Shown piece by piece: positions 53,361-60,777 of a stretch of DNA of 64,000 bases. The DNA comes from Eutrophocola sp965662685. Lineage in GTDB: Bacteria > Pseudomonadota > Gammaproteobacteria > Pseudomonadales > Pseudohongiellaceae. The stretch spans positions 20,460-84,459 of the forward strand of contig CBFIIQ010000007.1 of the NCBI GenBank assembly GCA_965662685.1. The letters are read 5' to 3'. The translations under genes and the position numbers were made by a program. The notes under the pieces were generated by a model. The model searched no databases. It was not told the DNA's origin and saw nothing but the letters and a program-made list of their open reading frames with translations. Each line of letters starts with the position of its first letter. The stretch's first letter is position 1.

Positions 53361-53666
53361 TTACCAACTGGCCTTGGTAAGACCAGGAACATCACCTTTC
53401 ATGGCGTGCTCACGTAATTTATTACGGCACAAACCAAATTTACGGTATACGCCATGTGGACGGCCAGTTACCTGGCAACGATTACGCTGACGGGTAGGAC
53501 TTGCATCCCTGGGAAGTTTTTGCAATTTAACCTGCGCTTCCCATTTTTCCTCGTCAGACGCTGTCTGGCTTTTCAGCACAGCTTTCAGCGCAGCACGTTT
53601 TTCAGCGAACTTGGCAACCATCTTGGTGCGCTTATGTTCCCTTACAATCATTGAGGTCTTAGCCAT
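53361..53666 (-). CDS. rpsN: 30S ribosomal protein S14 (zinc-free form)
   Basis: At 101 residues this is the long, zinc-independent S14 (no paired CxxC): MAKTSMIVREHKRTKMVAKF, then RNRCQVTGRPHGVYRKFGLC and GLTKASW at the end. Usual spc-operon position. Confidence 0.98.
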   Translation of the reverse strand: MAKTSMIVREHKRTKMVAKFAEKRAALKAVLKSQTASDEEKWEAQVKLQKLPRDASPTRQRNRCQVTGRPHGVYRKFGLCRNKLREHAMKGDVPGLTKASW

Positions 53667-53704
53667 AACTTATGTTCTCTTTAAACCAATATCTATTCTG
53701 AAGA

Positions 53705-54262
53705 TCAGGCGCTTGCAGCCTGGGCAGTTTCTCGCAACGGAAAATTCATTGCCCGTAACAAGGCTCTGCCTTCTTCATTGTTTTTAGCTGTAGTGGTAAT
53801 GGTGATATCCATACCACGCAGCGTATCAATCTTGTCGTAATCAATTTCCGGAAAAATAATCTGCTCGGTAACGCCCATTGCATAATTTCCGCGGCCATCA
53901 AATGATTTGGCACTCAGTCCCCTGAAGTCACGGATACGCGGAATCGCAATAGATACCAGACGATCCAGGAACTCATACATACGCTCGCCACGCAGAGTTA
54001 CCTTGCAACCAACAGGCCAACCTTCACGAACCTTGAAGCCGGCAACCGATTTTCGAGCCAGGTTCACAATAGGTTTCTGGCCACTGATTTTAGCCATATC
54101 ACCCAAGGCATTTTCCAGAACCTTTTTGTCGCCAAATTCACCACTACCCATGTTAATCACTACTTTAGTGATTTTCGGCACTTGCATAGGGTTTTCGTAG
54201 GAGAACTGTTTTTGCAATTCCTGAACGACTTCATTTTTGTAAACGTCTCTTAATCGAGCCAT
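53705..54262 (-). CDS. rplE: 50S ribosomal protein L5
   Basis: At 185 residues it has the L5 pattern ('VPKITKVVINMGSGEFGDKK', 'RGERMYEFLDRLVSIAIPRIRDFRG', 'FPEIDYDKIDTLRGMDITI'). It carries a short Ala-rich C-terminal addition (ETAQAASA) beyond the usual 179. It binds 5S rRNA. Confidence 0.98.
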   Translation of the reverse strand: MARLRDVYKNEVVQELQKQFSYENPMQVPKITKVVINMGSGEFGDKKVLENALGDMAKISGQKPIVNLARKSVAGFKVREGWPVGCKVTLRGERMYEFLDRLVSIAIPRIRDFRGLSAKSFDGRGNYAMGVTEQIIFPEIDYDKIDTLRGMDITITTTAKNNEEGRALLRAMNFPLRETAQAASA

Positions 54263-54314
54263 GATCTTTTTCTAACCTGTCTGAATTAATCTTCTTTAAA
54301 TAATAGACTCAATA

Positions 54315-54629
54315 CTAGTCGATGACAGAACTGTCAGATTTAAATACTCTGACCTTCTCACCATTGTCGTCGACTCGAATACCTACACGATCAGCTTTCT
54401 CAGTCTTCGAATTAAATATCGCGACATTGGAAATCTGAATAGCTGCTTCTTTTTCAACAATACCACCCTGTTTTCCCAGATTGGGATTGGGCTTGGTATG
54501 GCGTTTAACCATGTTGATACCAGAGACAATCAGGCGGCCATTATCCATAACCCGGGTAACTTTTCCGCGCTTGCCCTTGTCTTTTCCGGCAATCACAATT
54601 ACTTCATCATCACGTTTCAGTTTCTGCAT
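54315..54629 (-). CDS. rplX: 50S ribosomal protein L24
   Basis: At 104 residues it has an N-terminal KOW motif (DDEVIVIAGKDKGKRGKV) and 'GINMVKRHTKPNPNLGKQGGI'. L24 starts large-subunit assembly. Confidence 0.98.
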   Translation of the reverse strand: MQKLKRDDEVIVIAGKDKGKRGKVTRVMDNGRLIVSGINMVKRHTKPNPNLGKQGGIVEKEAAIQISNVAIFNSKTEKADRVGIRVDDNGEKVRVFKSDSSVID

Positions 54630-54667
54630 TGTTGCAATCTCTATCTCTTAATCTGGTTGCGGAGCGA

Positions 54668-55036
54668 TTAAAGTACTTCCGGAGCCAGAGAAATAATTCT
54701 CATGAATTTTTCATTTCGCAGTTCCCTGGTAACCGGTCCAAAGACACGTGTACCAATAGGAGCATCCTGGGTGTTTAACAGGATTGCGGCATTGTCATCA
54801 AACTTGATAAGCGAACCGTCCTGACGACGCACACCACTTTTGGTTCGGACAACAAGAGCACTCAATACCTGCCCTTTTTTTACCTTGCCACGTGGAATTG
54901 CTTCCTTGACAGTGACCTTGATTACATCACCAATCCTGGCATAACGACGATGTGATCCACCAAGCACCTTAATGCACATCACTTTTCTAGCGCCGCTGTT
55001 GTCTGCAACATCCAAATAGGATTGAACTTGAATCAT
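54668..55036 (-). CDS. rplN: 50S ribosomal protein L14
   Basis: At 122 residues it starts MIQVQSYLDVADNSGARKVM and has 'RRYARIGDVIKVTVKEAIPRG' and 'FGPVTRELRNEKFMRIISLAPEVL', the L14 marks. A 133-bp gap separates it from rpsQ upstream, longer than most spacers here. Confidence 0.98.
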   Translation of the reverse strand: MIQVQSYLDVADNSGARKVMCIKVLGGSHRRYARIGDVIKVTVKEAIPRGKVKKGQVLSALVVRTKSGVRRQDGSLIKFDDNAAILLNTQDAPIGTRVFGPVTRELRNEKFMRIISLAPEVL

Positions 55037-55169
55037 TTCTACTTCTCCGGGCTAGATATCGTTGATATTCAAGCCGCTCTTATCCTTTAAACTAAATTCG
55101 TTTTACTAACCGTTATAAATCTTATATTGATCAGTTAACTAACTGCCCCGATATCAGGTTAAACAGTAA

Positions 55170-55490
55170 CTATACAATAGTCGCCTTTTCATCAACTGAA
55201 ACCAGAGACCATGTCTTGGTTTTTGATATCGGACGAACTTCCTTGATAGTGACAGTATCGCCTTCCTGACATTCATTGGTCTCGTCATGAGCATGCAACC
55301 TTGAAGACTTGGTCACATACTTGCTGTACACAGGGTGCTTTACTCGTCTTTCCACGAGCACAGTAATGGACTTATCCATTTTGTTACTGACAACTCTTCC
55401 TGTGGCAGTACGTGCACTAGTTGCACCTGCAGCGGCTTCTTCATTAGCGCCTGCGGCGGTTTGATTAGTAGTTTCGACGGCTTCTGTCAT
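55170..55490 (-). CDS. rpsQ: 30S ribosomal protein S17 with N-terminal extension
   Basis: The core (about residue 28 on) matches S17: TGRVVSNKMDKSITVLVERR, 'HPVYSKYVTKSSRLHAHDE' and 'RPISKTKTWSLV'. At 106 residues it is longer than the usual 84 or so because of about 24 Ala/Glu/Thr-rich residues at the N-terminus (ANEEAAAGATSART). No better internal start is evident. Confidence 0.96.
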   Translation of the reverse strand: MTEAVETTNQTAAGANEEAAAGATSARTATGRVVSNKMDKSITVLVERRVKHPVYSKYVTKSSRLHAHDETNECQEGDTVTIKEVRPISKTKTWSLVSVDEKATIV

Positions 55491-55528
55491 GTCTCTTAAA
55501 ACCTGTATTTATATATTGGCCAGTAAAA

Positions 55529-55729
55529 TTACTGGGCACGTTTTTCATTAATCAGAGTTTTTACTCTGGCAATATTCTTGCGTACACCAGACATCAGATG
55601 AGTCTGACCAAGCTGGCCAGTAGATTTCTGCATACGGTAATTAAACTGGTCACGAAGCAGTTCAAGCAGCACTTCATTAAGTTCTGCAACCGACTTATCT
55701 CTGAGTTCACTGGTTTCATAATTAGCCAT
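55529..55729 (-). CDS. rpmC: 50S ribosomal protein L29
   Basis: This 66-residue protein has ELRDKSVAELNEVLLELLRD and 'QLGQTHLMSGVRKNIARVKTL', the L29 pattern. Its ATG shares one base with the rplP stop. It binds near the exit tunnel. Confidence 0.97.
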   Translation of the reverse strand: MANYETSELRDKSVAELNEVLLELLRDQFNYRMQKSTGQLGQTHLMSGVRKNIARVKTLINEKRAQ

Positions 55730-56142
55730 TACATCACCACCCTTTTAGCAAATTTTGTTGCAAACGGAAGTTTTGCAGCAGCCAGAGTAAATGCTTCTTC
55801 AGCCAACTCTTCTGTCACACCTTCAATTTCAAACAATACTCTTCCAGGCTGAATCTGGGCTACCCAGTATTCAACACTACCCTTACCTTTACCCTGACGA
55901 ACTTCAAGAGGCTTTTGGGTAATCGGCTTATCAGGAAAAACCCGAATCCAGATTTTACCACCACGCTTTACGTGACGTGTAAGTGCACGACGAGCAGACT
56001 CGATCTGTCGGGCAGTAAGGCGACCACGGCCTATAGCCTTTAAACCATATTCGCCAAAACTAATAGTGCTACCACGATGCGCAAGGCCACGATTACGGCC
56101 TTTCATCATTTTGCGAAATTTGGTTCGCTTAGGTTGTAACAT
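55729..56142 (-). CDS. rplP: 50S ribosomal protein L16
   Basis: At 137 residues it starts MLQPKRTKFRKMMKGRNRGL and has 'GEYGLKAIGRGRLTARQIESARRA' and 'GKGSVEYWVAQIQPGRVLFEI'. L16 lies near the A site. It follows rpsC by 13 bp. Confidence 0.99.
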   Translation of the reverse strand: MLQPKRTKFRKMMKGRNRGLAHRGSTISFGEYGLKAIGRGRLTARQIESARRALTRHVKRGGKIWIRVFPDKPITQKPLEVRQGKGKGSVEYWVAQIQPGRVLFEIEGVTEELAEEAFTLAAAKLPFATKFAKRVVM

Positions 56143-56155
56143 CCTTAACTACCTC

Positions 56156-56824
56156 TTAAGAATTCTTTTTCGGTTCTGTTTCAACTTCTTCTACAGTATC
56201 AAAAACTTCACCTTTGAAGATCCAGATCTTGATACCAATAATGCCGTAAGTGGTCAGCGCTTCACTGGTGGCATAATCAATGTCTGCCCTGAGTGTATGC
56301 AAAGGAACACGGCCTTCGTGATAACGTTCGGAGCGAGCAATTTCAGCACCCCCTAAACGCCCACTAACCTGCACTTTAATGCCTTGAGCACCCTGGCGCA
56401 TGGCATTCTGCATTACTCGTTTCATCGCACGACGGAACATAACGCGGCGTTCCAGCTGCTGGGCGACACTATCAGCTACCAGCTGAGCATCCAGATCCGG
56501 TTTACGAATCTCTTCAATATTGATGTGCACGGGCACACCCATTTTCTTGTTTAATTCTGCGCGCAGTTTTTCTACGTCTTCGCCTTTCTTTCCGATAACA
56601 ATACCGGGTCTGGCAGTAAATACAGTAACGCGAGCTGTCTGAGCTGGACGCTCAATTTCAACTCTGGAAACAGAAGCAGCAGCCAGCTTCTTTTTCACCA
56701 GGTCACGTACTTCCATATCCTCAAGTAAGTACTTGGCATAATCTCTGCCACTCGCATACCAGACTGAAGTATGTTTTTTAACAATTCCCAGTCTTATGCC
56801 TGTCGGGTTTACTTTCTGACCCAT
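56156..56824 (-). CDS. rpsC: 30S ribosomal protein S3
   Basis: At 222 residues it starts MGQKVNPTGIRLGIVKKHTS, has a KH domain (GIVIGKKGEDVEKLR) and the C-terminal 'GRLGGAEIARSERYHEGRVPLHTLRADI'. S3 forms part of the mRNA entry site. Confidence 0.99.
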   Translation of the reverse strand: MGQKVNPTGIRLGIVKKHTSVWYASGRDYAKYLLEDMEVRDLVKKKLAAASVSRVEIERPAQTARVTVFTARPGIVIGKKGEDVEKLRAELNKKMGVPVHINIEEIRKPDLDAQLVADSVAQQLERRVMFRRAMKRVMQNAMRQGAQGIKVQVSGRLGGAEIARSERYHEGRVPLHTLRADIDYATSEALTTYGIIGIKIWIFKGEVFDTVEEVETEPKKNS

Positions 56825-56899
56825 ATATCCTCTCTTTTTTAACCTTTAGTGTGTCGAGCAATCTAAAAGACTACTAACACCAGCATGTATAAAACTTCG

Positions 56900-57238
56900 T
56901 TAGCTGTTATCAGCAACCTTTACAGTAATGTGACAAGAGCGTTTCAAAATACGATCAGCTCTACCCTTTGCTCGAGGACTAATGCGCTTTAACGTCATGG
57001 CCTCGTCCACATAAATGGTGGAAACTTTCAGCTCGTCAATATCAACACCTTCATTGTGTTCGGCATTGGCAATAGCTGAATTCAATACTTTCTTGATCAG
57101 CACAGCAGCCTTCTTCGGGCTATAGGAAAGAAGCTCAAGCGCTTCTTCAACACCTTTTCCACGAATCTGATCAGCAACCAGCCTGGCTTTTTGTGCCGAC
57201 ATTCTGGCCGTACTTAATTTTGCTGAAACTTCCATCAT
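56900..57238 (-). CDS. rplV: 50S ribosomal protein L22
   Basis: At 112 residues it has 'LSTARMSAQKARLVADQIRGK' and 'TIYVDEAMTLKRISPRAKGRADRI', the beta-hairpin that lines the exit tunnel. The ATG at 57238 is 5 nt after an AGAGG box; the following ATG codon is also possible. Confidence 0.98.
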   Translation of the reverse strand: MMEVSAKLSTARMSAQKARLVADQIRGKGVEEALELLSYSPKKAAVLIKKVLNSAIANAEHNEGVDIDELKVSTIYVDEAMTLKRISPRAKGRADRILKRSCHITVKVADNS

Positions 57239-57281
57239 TCTTACCTCTGTAATCTGTCACTCGTAACCAATAAACGGCGTT

Positions 57282-57554
57282 TTATCGCGCTTTTTTATCA
57301 GCTGTATGTCCCCGATAGGTTCTGGTGACAACAAATTCTCCCAGCTTGTGGCCAACCATGTCCTCAGAAATAAGAACTGGAACATGTTGACGACCATTAT
57401 GAACGGCTATCGTAAGACCAAGCATATCCGGAGAGATCATGGACCTTCTGGACCAGGTTTTAATCGGCCTTCTGTCATTACTGTCCTGAGCAACCTGCAC
57501 TTTCTTGAGCAGATGAAGGTCAATAAATGGTCCTTTTTTTAACGATCTTGGCAC
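57282..57554 (-). CDS. rpsS: 30S ribosomal protein S19
   Basis: At 90 residues it starts MPRSLKKGPFIDLHLLKKVQ and has 'HNGRQHVPVLISEDMVGHKLGEF'. S19 lies in the 30S head. Confidence 0.98.
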   Translation of the reverse strand: MPRSLKKGPFIDLHLLKKVQVAQDSNDRRPIKTWSRRSMISPDMLGLTIAVHNGRQHVPVLISEDMVGHKLGEFVVTRTYRGHTADKKAR

Positions 57555-57625
57555 TTTCTATATCCTCTAATGCTTAAAAGCAGCACTCTGTTTACTTTTC
57601 TACTAATCTACTAGTCTACTAATTC

Positions 57626-58456
57626 TTATCTGGTCGCTCGACGGCGTCGAATGATCAGTTTATCTGTACGCTTGTTTGTACGTGTCTTGTAACCCTTGGT
57701 TGGAGTACCCCAGGGAGAAACAGGATGCCTGCCTCCAGAAGTACGACCTTCACCACCACCATGTGGGTGATCTACCGGGTTCATAGCAACACCACGAACA
57801 GTCGGACGCACACCGCGCCAGCGTTTGGCACCGGCTTTACCCAATGAACGAAGACTATGTTCGCTATTTGAAACTTCACCCAGCACAGCACGACAATCAG
57901 CAAGAATTTTGCGCATTTCGCCGGAACGTAAACGCAAGGTAGCGTACTGACCTTCGCGGGCTACCAACTGTACTGAAGTGCCGGCACTGCGAGCAATTTG
58001 TGCTCCCTTGCCTGGCTTCATTTCAATACAGTGCAACGTGCTACCCATTGGGATATTACGCAGTGGCAAACAATTGCCAGGTTTCATCGGAGCTGTTTCG
58101 CCTGAGATAATTTCATCGCCAACACTGACTTTGCCAGGAGCGATAATGTAACGGCGCTCACCATCTGCATATTTCAACAAGGCAATATTTGCAGTGCGGT
58201 TAGGGTCGTATTCCAATCTTTCGATAACGGCCGGAATATTATCCTTGTCACGTCTGAAATCAATGATGCGGTATTTTTGCTTATGTCCACCACCACAATG
58301 ACGACGTGTAATGCGACCAGCATTGTTACGGCCACCATTTTTAGATTGTGCTTCTACCAAAGGAGCATAAGGTGCTCCCTTATGCAGCTCTGGATTAACC
58401 ACTTTAACGACGAATCGTCTTCCAGGGGAGGTAGGTTTGGATTTAACTACTGGCAT
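57626..58456 (-). CDS. rplB: 50S ribosomal protein L2
   Basis: At 276 residues it starts MPVVKSKPTSPGRRFVVKVV and carries the C-terminal 'NPVDHPHGGGEGRTSGGRHP' motif near the peptidyl-transferase centre. It follows rplW by 14 bp. Confidence 0.99.
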   Translation of the reverse strand: MPVVKSKPTSPGRRFVVKVVNPELHKGAPYAPLVEAQSKNGGRNNAGRITRRHCGGGHKQKYRIIDFRRDKDNIPAVIERLEYDPNRTANIALLKYADGERRYIIAPGKVSVGDEIISGETAPMKPGNCLPLRNIPMGSTLHCIEMKPGKGAQIARSAGTSVQLVAREGQYATLRLRSGEMRKILADCRAVLGEVSNSEHSLRSLGKAGAKRWRGVRPTVRGVAMNPVDHPHGGGEGRTSGGRHPVSPWGTPTKGYKTRTNKRTDKLIIRRRRATR

Positions 58457-58470
58457 TATCTACGCTCCTG

Positions 58471-58770
58471 TTAACCCAGCTCGGCAAAGTCAATTTCATG
58501 ACCCTGCTCAAGTCTGATGTATGCTTTTTTCCAGCTTGGACGTGTGCGCATTTTTCCGCGGGCAGTACGTTTTCTCTTGCCCTTAACGTTCAATACCTGG
58601 ACATCTTTAACTTCGACATTAAACAGACTTTCAACGGCCTGCTTGATCTCAGGCTTGGTCGCATCACCGGCCACCCTGAATGTCACTTGATTGTTTTCTT
58701 CAGAAATAATTGAGCTCTTCTCGGATACATGAGGGCCCAATATTATTGTTAAGATTCTTTCCTGATTCAT
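58471..58770 (-). CDS. rplW: 50S ribosomal protein L23
   Basis: At 99 residues it has 'GPHVSEKSSIISEENNQVTF' and the basic loop KRKRTARGKMRTRPSWKKAY. L23 is the docking site for trigger factor and SRP. It overlaps rplD by 4 nt (ATGA). Confidence 0.98.
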   Translation of the reverse strand: MNQERILTIILGPHVSEKSSIISEENNQVTFRVAGDATKPEIKQAVESLFNVEVKDVQVLNVKGKRKRTARGKMRTRPSWKKAYIRLEQGHEIDFAELG

Positions 58771-59384
58771 GCCAGCATCCCCTCTACTTTCTTGAGTGCA
58801 GGTAAGGTGATCAACACCTTCTCAAACCCAATCAGGCTCACAGGATCAACACCTGTAGCTTCAAGAACATCAACCTTATGCAGGTTGCGCGCAGCCAGGT
58901 AGAGATTCTGATCAACTTCATCGCTGACAATCAGCACATTTTGCAAATCAAATTCGGTGAGCTTATCGAGAAGACCCTTGGTCTTATGAGTATCAACCTT
59001 GAAATCGTCAACGACGAGAAGACGATCCTGACGAACCAGTTCTGAAAGAATGCAACGTAATGCACCACGGTACATTTTTTTGTTGATTTTTTTGGAGTGA
59101 TCCTGTGGTCGTGCAGCAAAGGTAACACCACCAGAGCGCCAGATCGGCCCTCTTGTAGTACCGGCACGGGCTCGGCCAGTGCCTTTCTGACGCCATGGTT
59201 TTTTACCACCACCACTGACTTCAGAGCGTGTTTTCTGTTTAACGCTGCCCTGACGAGCCCCTGCAAGATAAGTAACTACGACCTGGTGAACCAGGCTTTC
59301 GTTGAATTCCTTGGCGAAAGTATCGTCAGATACGGAAACTGTTTTTGCTGCCTTCTTACCAGGCACTGCAACATTCAAATCCAT
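58767..59384 (-). CDS. rplD: 50S ribosomal protein L4
   Basis: At 205 residues it has the L4 loop 'GSVKQKTRSEVSGGGKKPWRQKGTGRARAG' in the exit tunnel. In E. coli L4 represses the S10 operon through a long leader; here the space upstream of rpsJ leaves only about 90 nt after the predicted promoter. Confidence 0.98.
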   Translation of the reverse strand: MDLNVAVPGKKAAKTVSVSDDTFAKEFNESLVHQVVVTYLAGARQGSVKQKTRSEVSGGGKKPWRQKGTGRARAGTTRGPIWRSGGVTFAARPQDHSKKINKKMYRGALRCILSELVRQDRLLVVDDFKVDTHKTKGLLDKLTEFDLQNVLIVSDEVDQNLYLAARNLHKVDVLEATGVDPVSLIGFEKVLITLPALKKVEGMLA

Positions 59385-59387
59385 TGC

Positions 59388-60044
59388 TTACCCCTTAGAA
59401 GACGATTTAACGGCTGGTGAAATGATTACATCTGACCCGGTAGCACCAGGAACGGCGCCTTTAATAAGAATCAGATTGTTTTCAGTGTCTACTTTTACTA
59501 CTTCAAGTCCCTGGGTGGTAACTTTGACATTGCCCATCTGGCCTGCCATTTTTTTCCCTTTCCAAACACGACCTGGAGTCTGGCATTGCCCAATTGAACC
59601 TGGAGCACGATGAGACAGTGAGTTACCGTGGGTGGCATCCTGCATGCGGAAATTGTATCGCTTGATTACACCCTGAAAACCTTTACCTTTTGAGGTGCCG
59701 GTTACATCCACCATTTGCCCTTCAGCAAATCTTTCTACAGTGAATTCAGAACCGGGAGCAACTTCCTGCTCACCCAGGTCTTCCTGCTCGGCACGAAATT
59801 CCCAAAGGCCACGGCCAGCTTCTGTACCAGCCTTGGAAAAATGGCCAGCTTCAGATTTAGAGACATGGGATCCTTTTACAAATCCTGTAGTCACCTGCAC
59901 AGCACTGTAACCATCAGACTCAACGGTTTTTACCTGAGTGACCCTGTTGGGCAGAATTTCAACAACTGTTACGGGTATAGAGGACCCGGATTCGGTGAAA
60001 AGACGGGTCATACCGCTTTTCCGACCGACTAAGCCAATCGACAT
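59388..60044 (-). CDS. rplC: 50S ribosomal protein L3
   Basis: At 218 residues it starts MSIGLVGRKSGMTRLFTESG and has the conserved loop 'RAPGSIGQCQTPGRVWKGKK' with the Gln that is methylated in E. coli, reaching toward the peptidyl-transferase centre. A 175-bp gap separates it from rpsJ. Confidence 0.98.
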   Translation of the reverse strand: MSIGLVGRKSGMTRLFTESGSSIPVTVVEILPNRVTQVKTVESDGYSAVQVTTGFVKGSHVSKSEAGHFSKAGTEAGRGLWEFRAEQEDLGEQEVAPGSEFTVERFAEGQMVDVTGTSKGKGFQGVIKRYNFRMQDATHGNSLSHRAPGSIGQCQTPGRVWKGKKMAGQMGNVKVTTQGLEVVKVDTENNLILIKGAVPGATGSDVIISPAVKSSSKG

Positions 60045-60219
60045 TTTAAAACCTCATCGTGTATGGGGCTGAAACCCACTATGGCTGCTTTCGCATCACA
60101 CCATGTTATATGTACTGCCCTGTTCGAAGGAACCTGACAGATGTTTAAGTATTTAAAGTGCCAGCAGATTCGGCTGCAGACACTTACTCATTACCTTCAA
60201 ATACTTTTAATAAAACCTT

Positions 60220-60540
60220 TTACTCGTTTTTACCAAGACTGATCTGCACTTCAACACCGGCAGCAAGATTTAACTGCATTAGCGCTTCAACAAATTTCTC
60301 AGTTGGCTCTACGATGTCCAACAGGCGCTTGTGAGTACGGATTTCGTACTGGTCACGCGCATCTTTATTGACATGAGGAGAGACAAGTATCGTATATCGC
60401 TCTTTTCTTGTTGGCAGAGGAATTGGTCCTCTGACATAAGCGCCAGTACGTTTGGCGGTATTTACCAGCTCCTGAGTGGACTGATCAATTAAACGGTGAT
60501 CAAAGGCTTTAAGCCTAATTCTGATTCGCTGGTTCTGCAT
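60220..60540 (-). CDS. rpsJ: 30S ribosomal protein S10
   Basis: At 106 residues from ATG 60540 it starts MQNQRIRIRLKAFDHRLIDQ, as in E. coli, and has 'RTGAYVRGPIPLPTRKERYT'. An in-frame ATG at 60603 would add 21 unrelated residues. S10 heads the S10 operon and also serves in antitermination as NusE. It follows fusA without an intervening tuf gene. Confidence 0.98.
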   Translation of the reverse strand: MQNQRIRIRLKAFDHRLIDQSTQELVNTAKRTGAYVRGPIPLPTRKERYTILVSPHVNKDARDQYEIRTHKRLLDIVEPTEKFVEALMQLNLAAGVEVQISLGKNE

Positions 60541-60622
60541 ACGACCAACATCTCCCGACGTCATTAAAGTTATTAAAGAACATTGTAAAAGCGGTGAAAC
60601 CAATTAAATTGATTTCACCGCG

Positions 60623-60659
60623 AAAAAAGAGCGCAAATTTTACGTGCGAGCTCTTTTTT
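60623..60659 (-). terminator. Hairpin with T-run between fusA and rpsJ
   Basis: AAAAAAGAGC (60623-60632) pairs perfectly with GCTCTTTTTT (60650-60659), and an inner GCA/TGC pair extends the stem with a small bulge. T-runs flank it on both strands. It would end transcripts coming from fusA. The S10 promoter spacer overlaps the promoter-side arm of the hairpin. Confidence 0.7.
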
Positions 60660-60665
60660 AGTCAA
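60637..60665 (-). promoter_or_regulatory. Strong sigma70-type promoter of the S10 operon
   Basis: On the minus strand TTGACT (60660-60665) and TAAAAT (60637-60642) are separated by exactly 17 bp and followed by the G/C-containing discriminator TTGCGC. Start of transcription is expected near 60630, giving a leader of about 90 nt before rpsJ. Confidence 0.8.
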
Positions 60666-60777
60666 GGCTTTACACGCTTATTTTGCAAAAAAGAGGGAGT
60701 TAATTTTCCCTGCCTTTTTTCCCGGATTTACACTCATATCCGGCGTTAATTAGTGGTTTTGCTGTCCGTTTCCGGAT

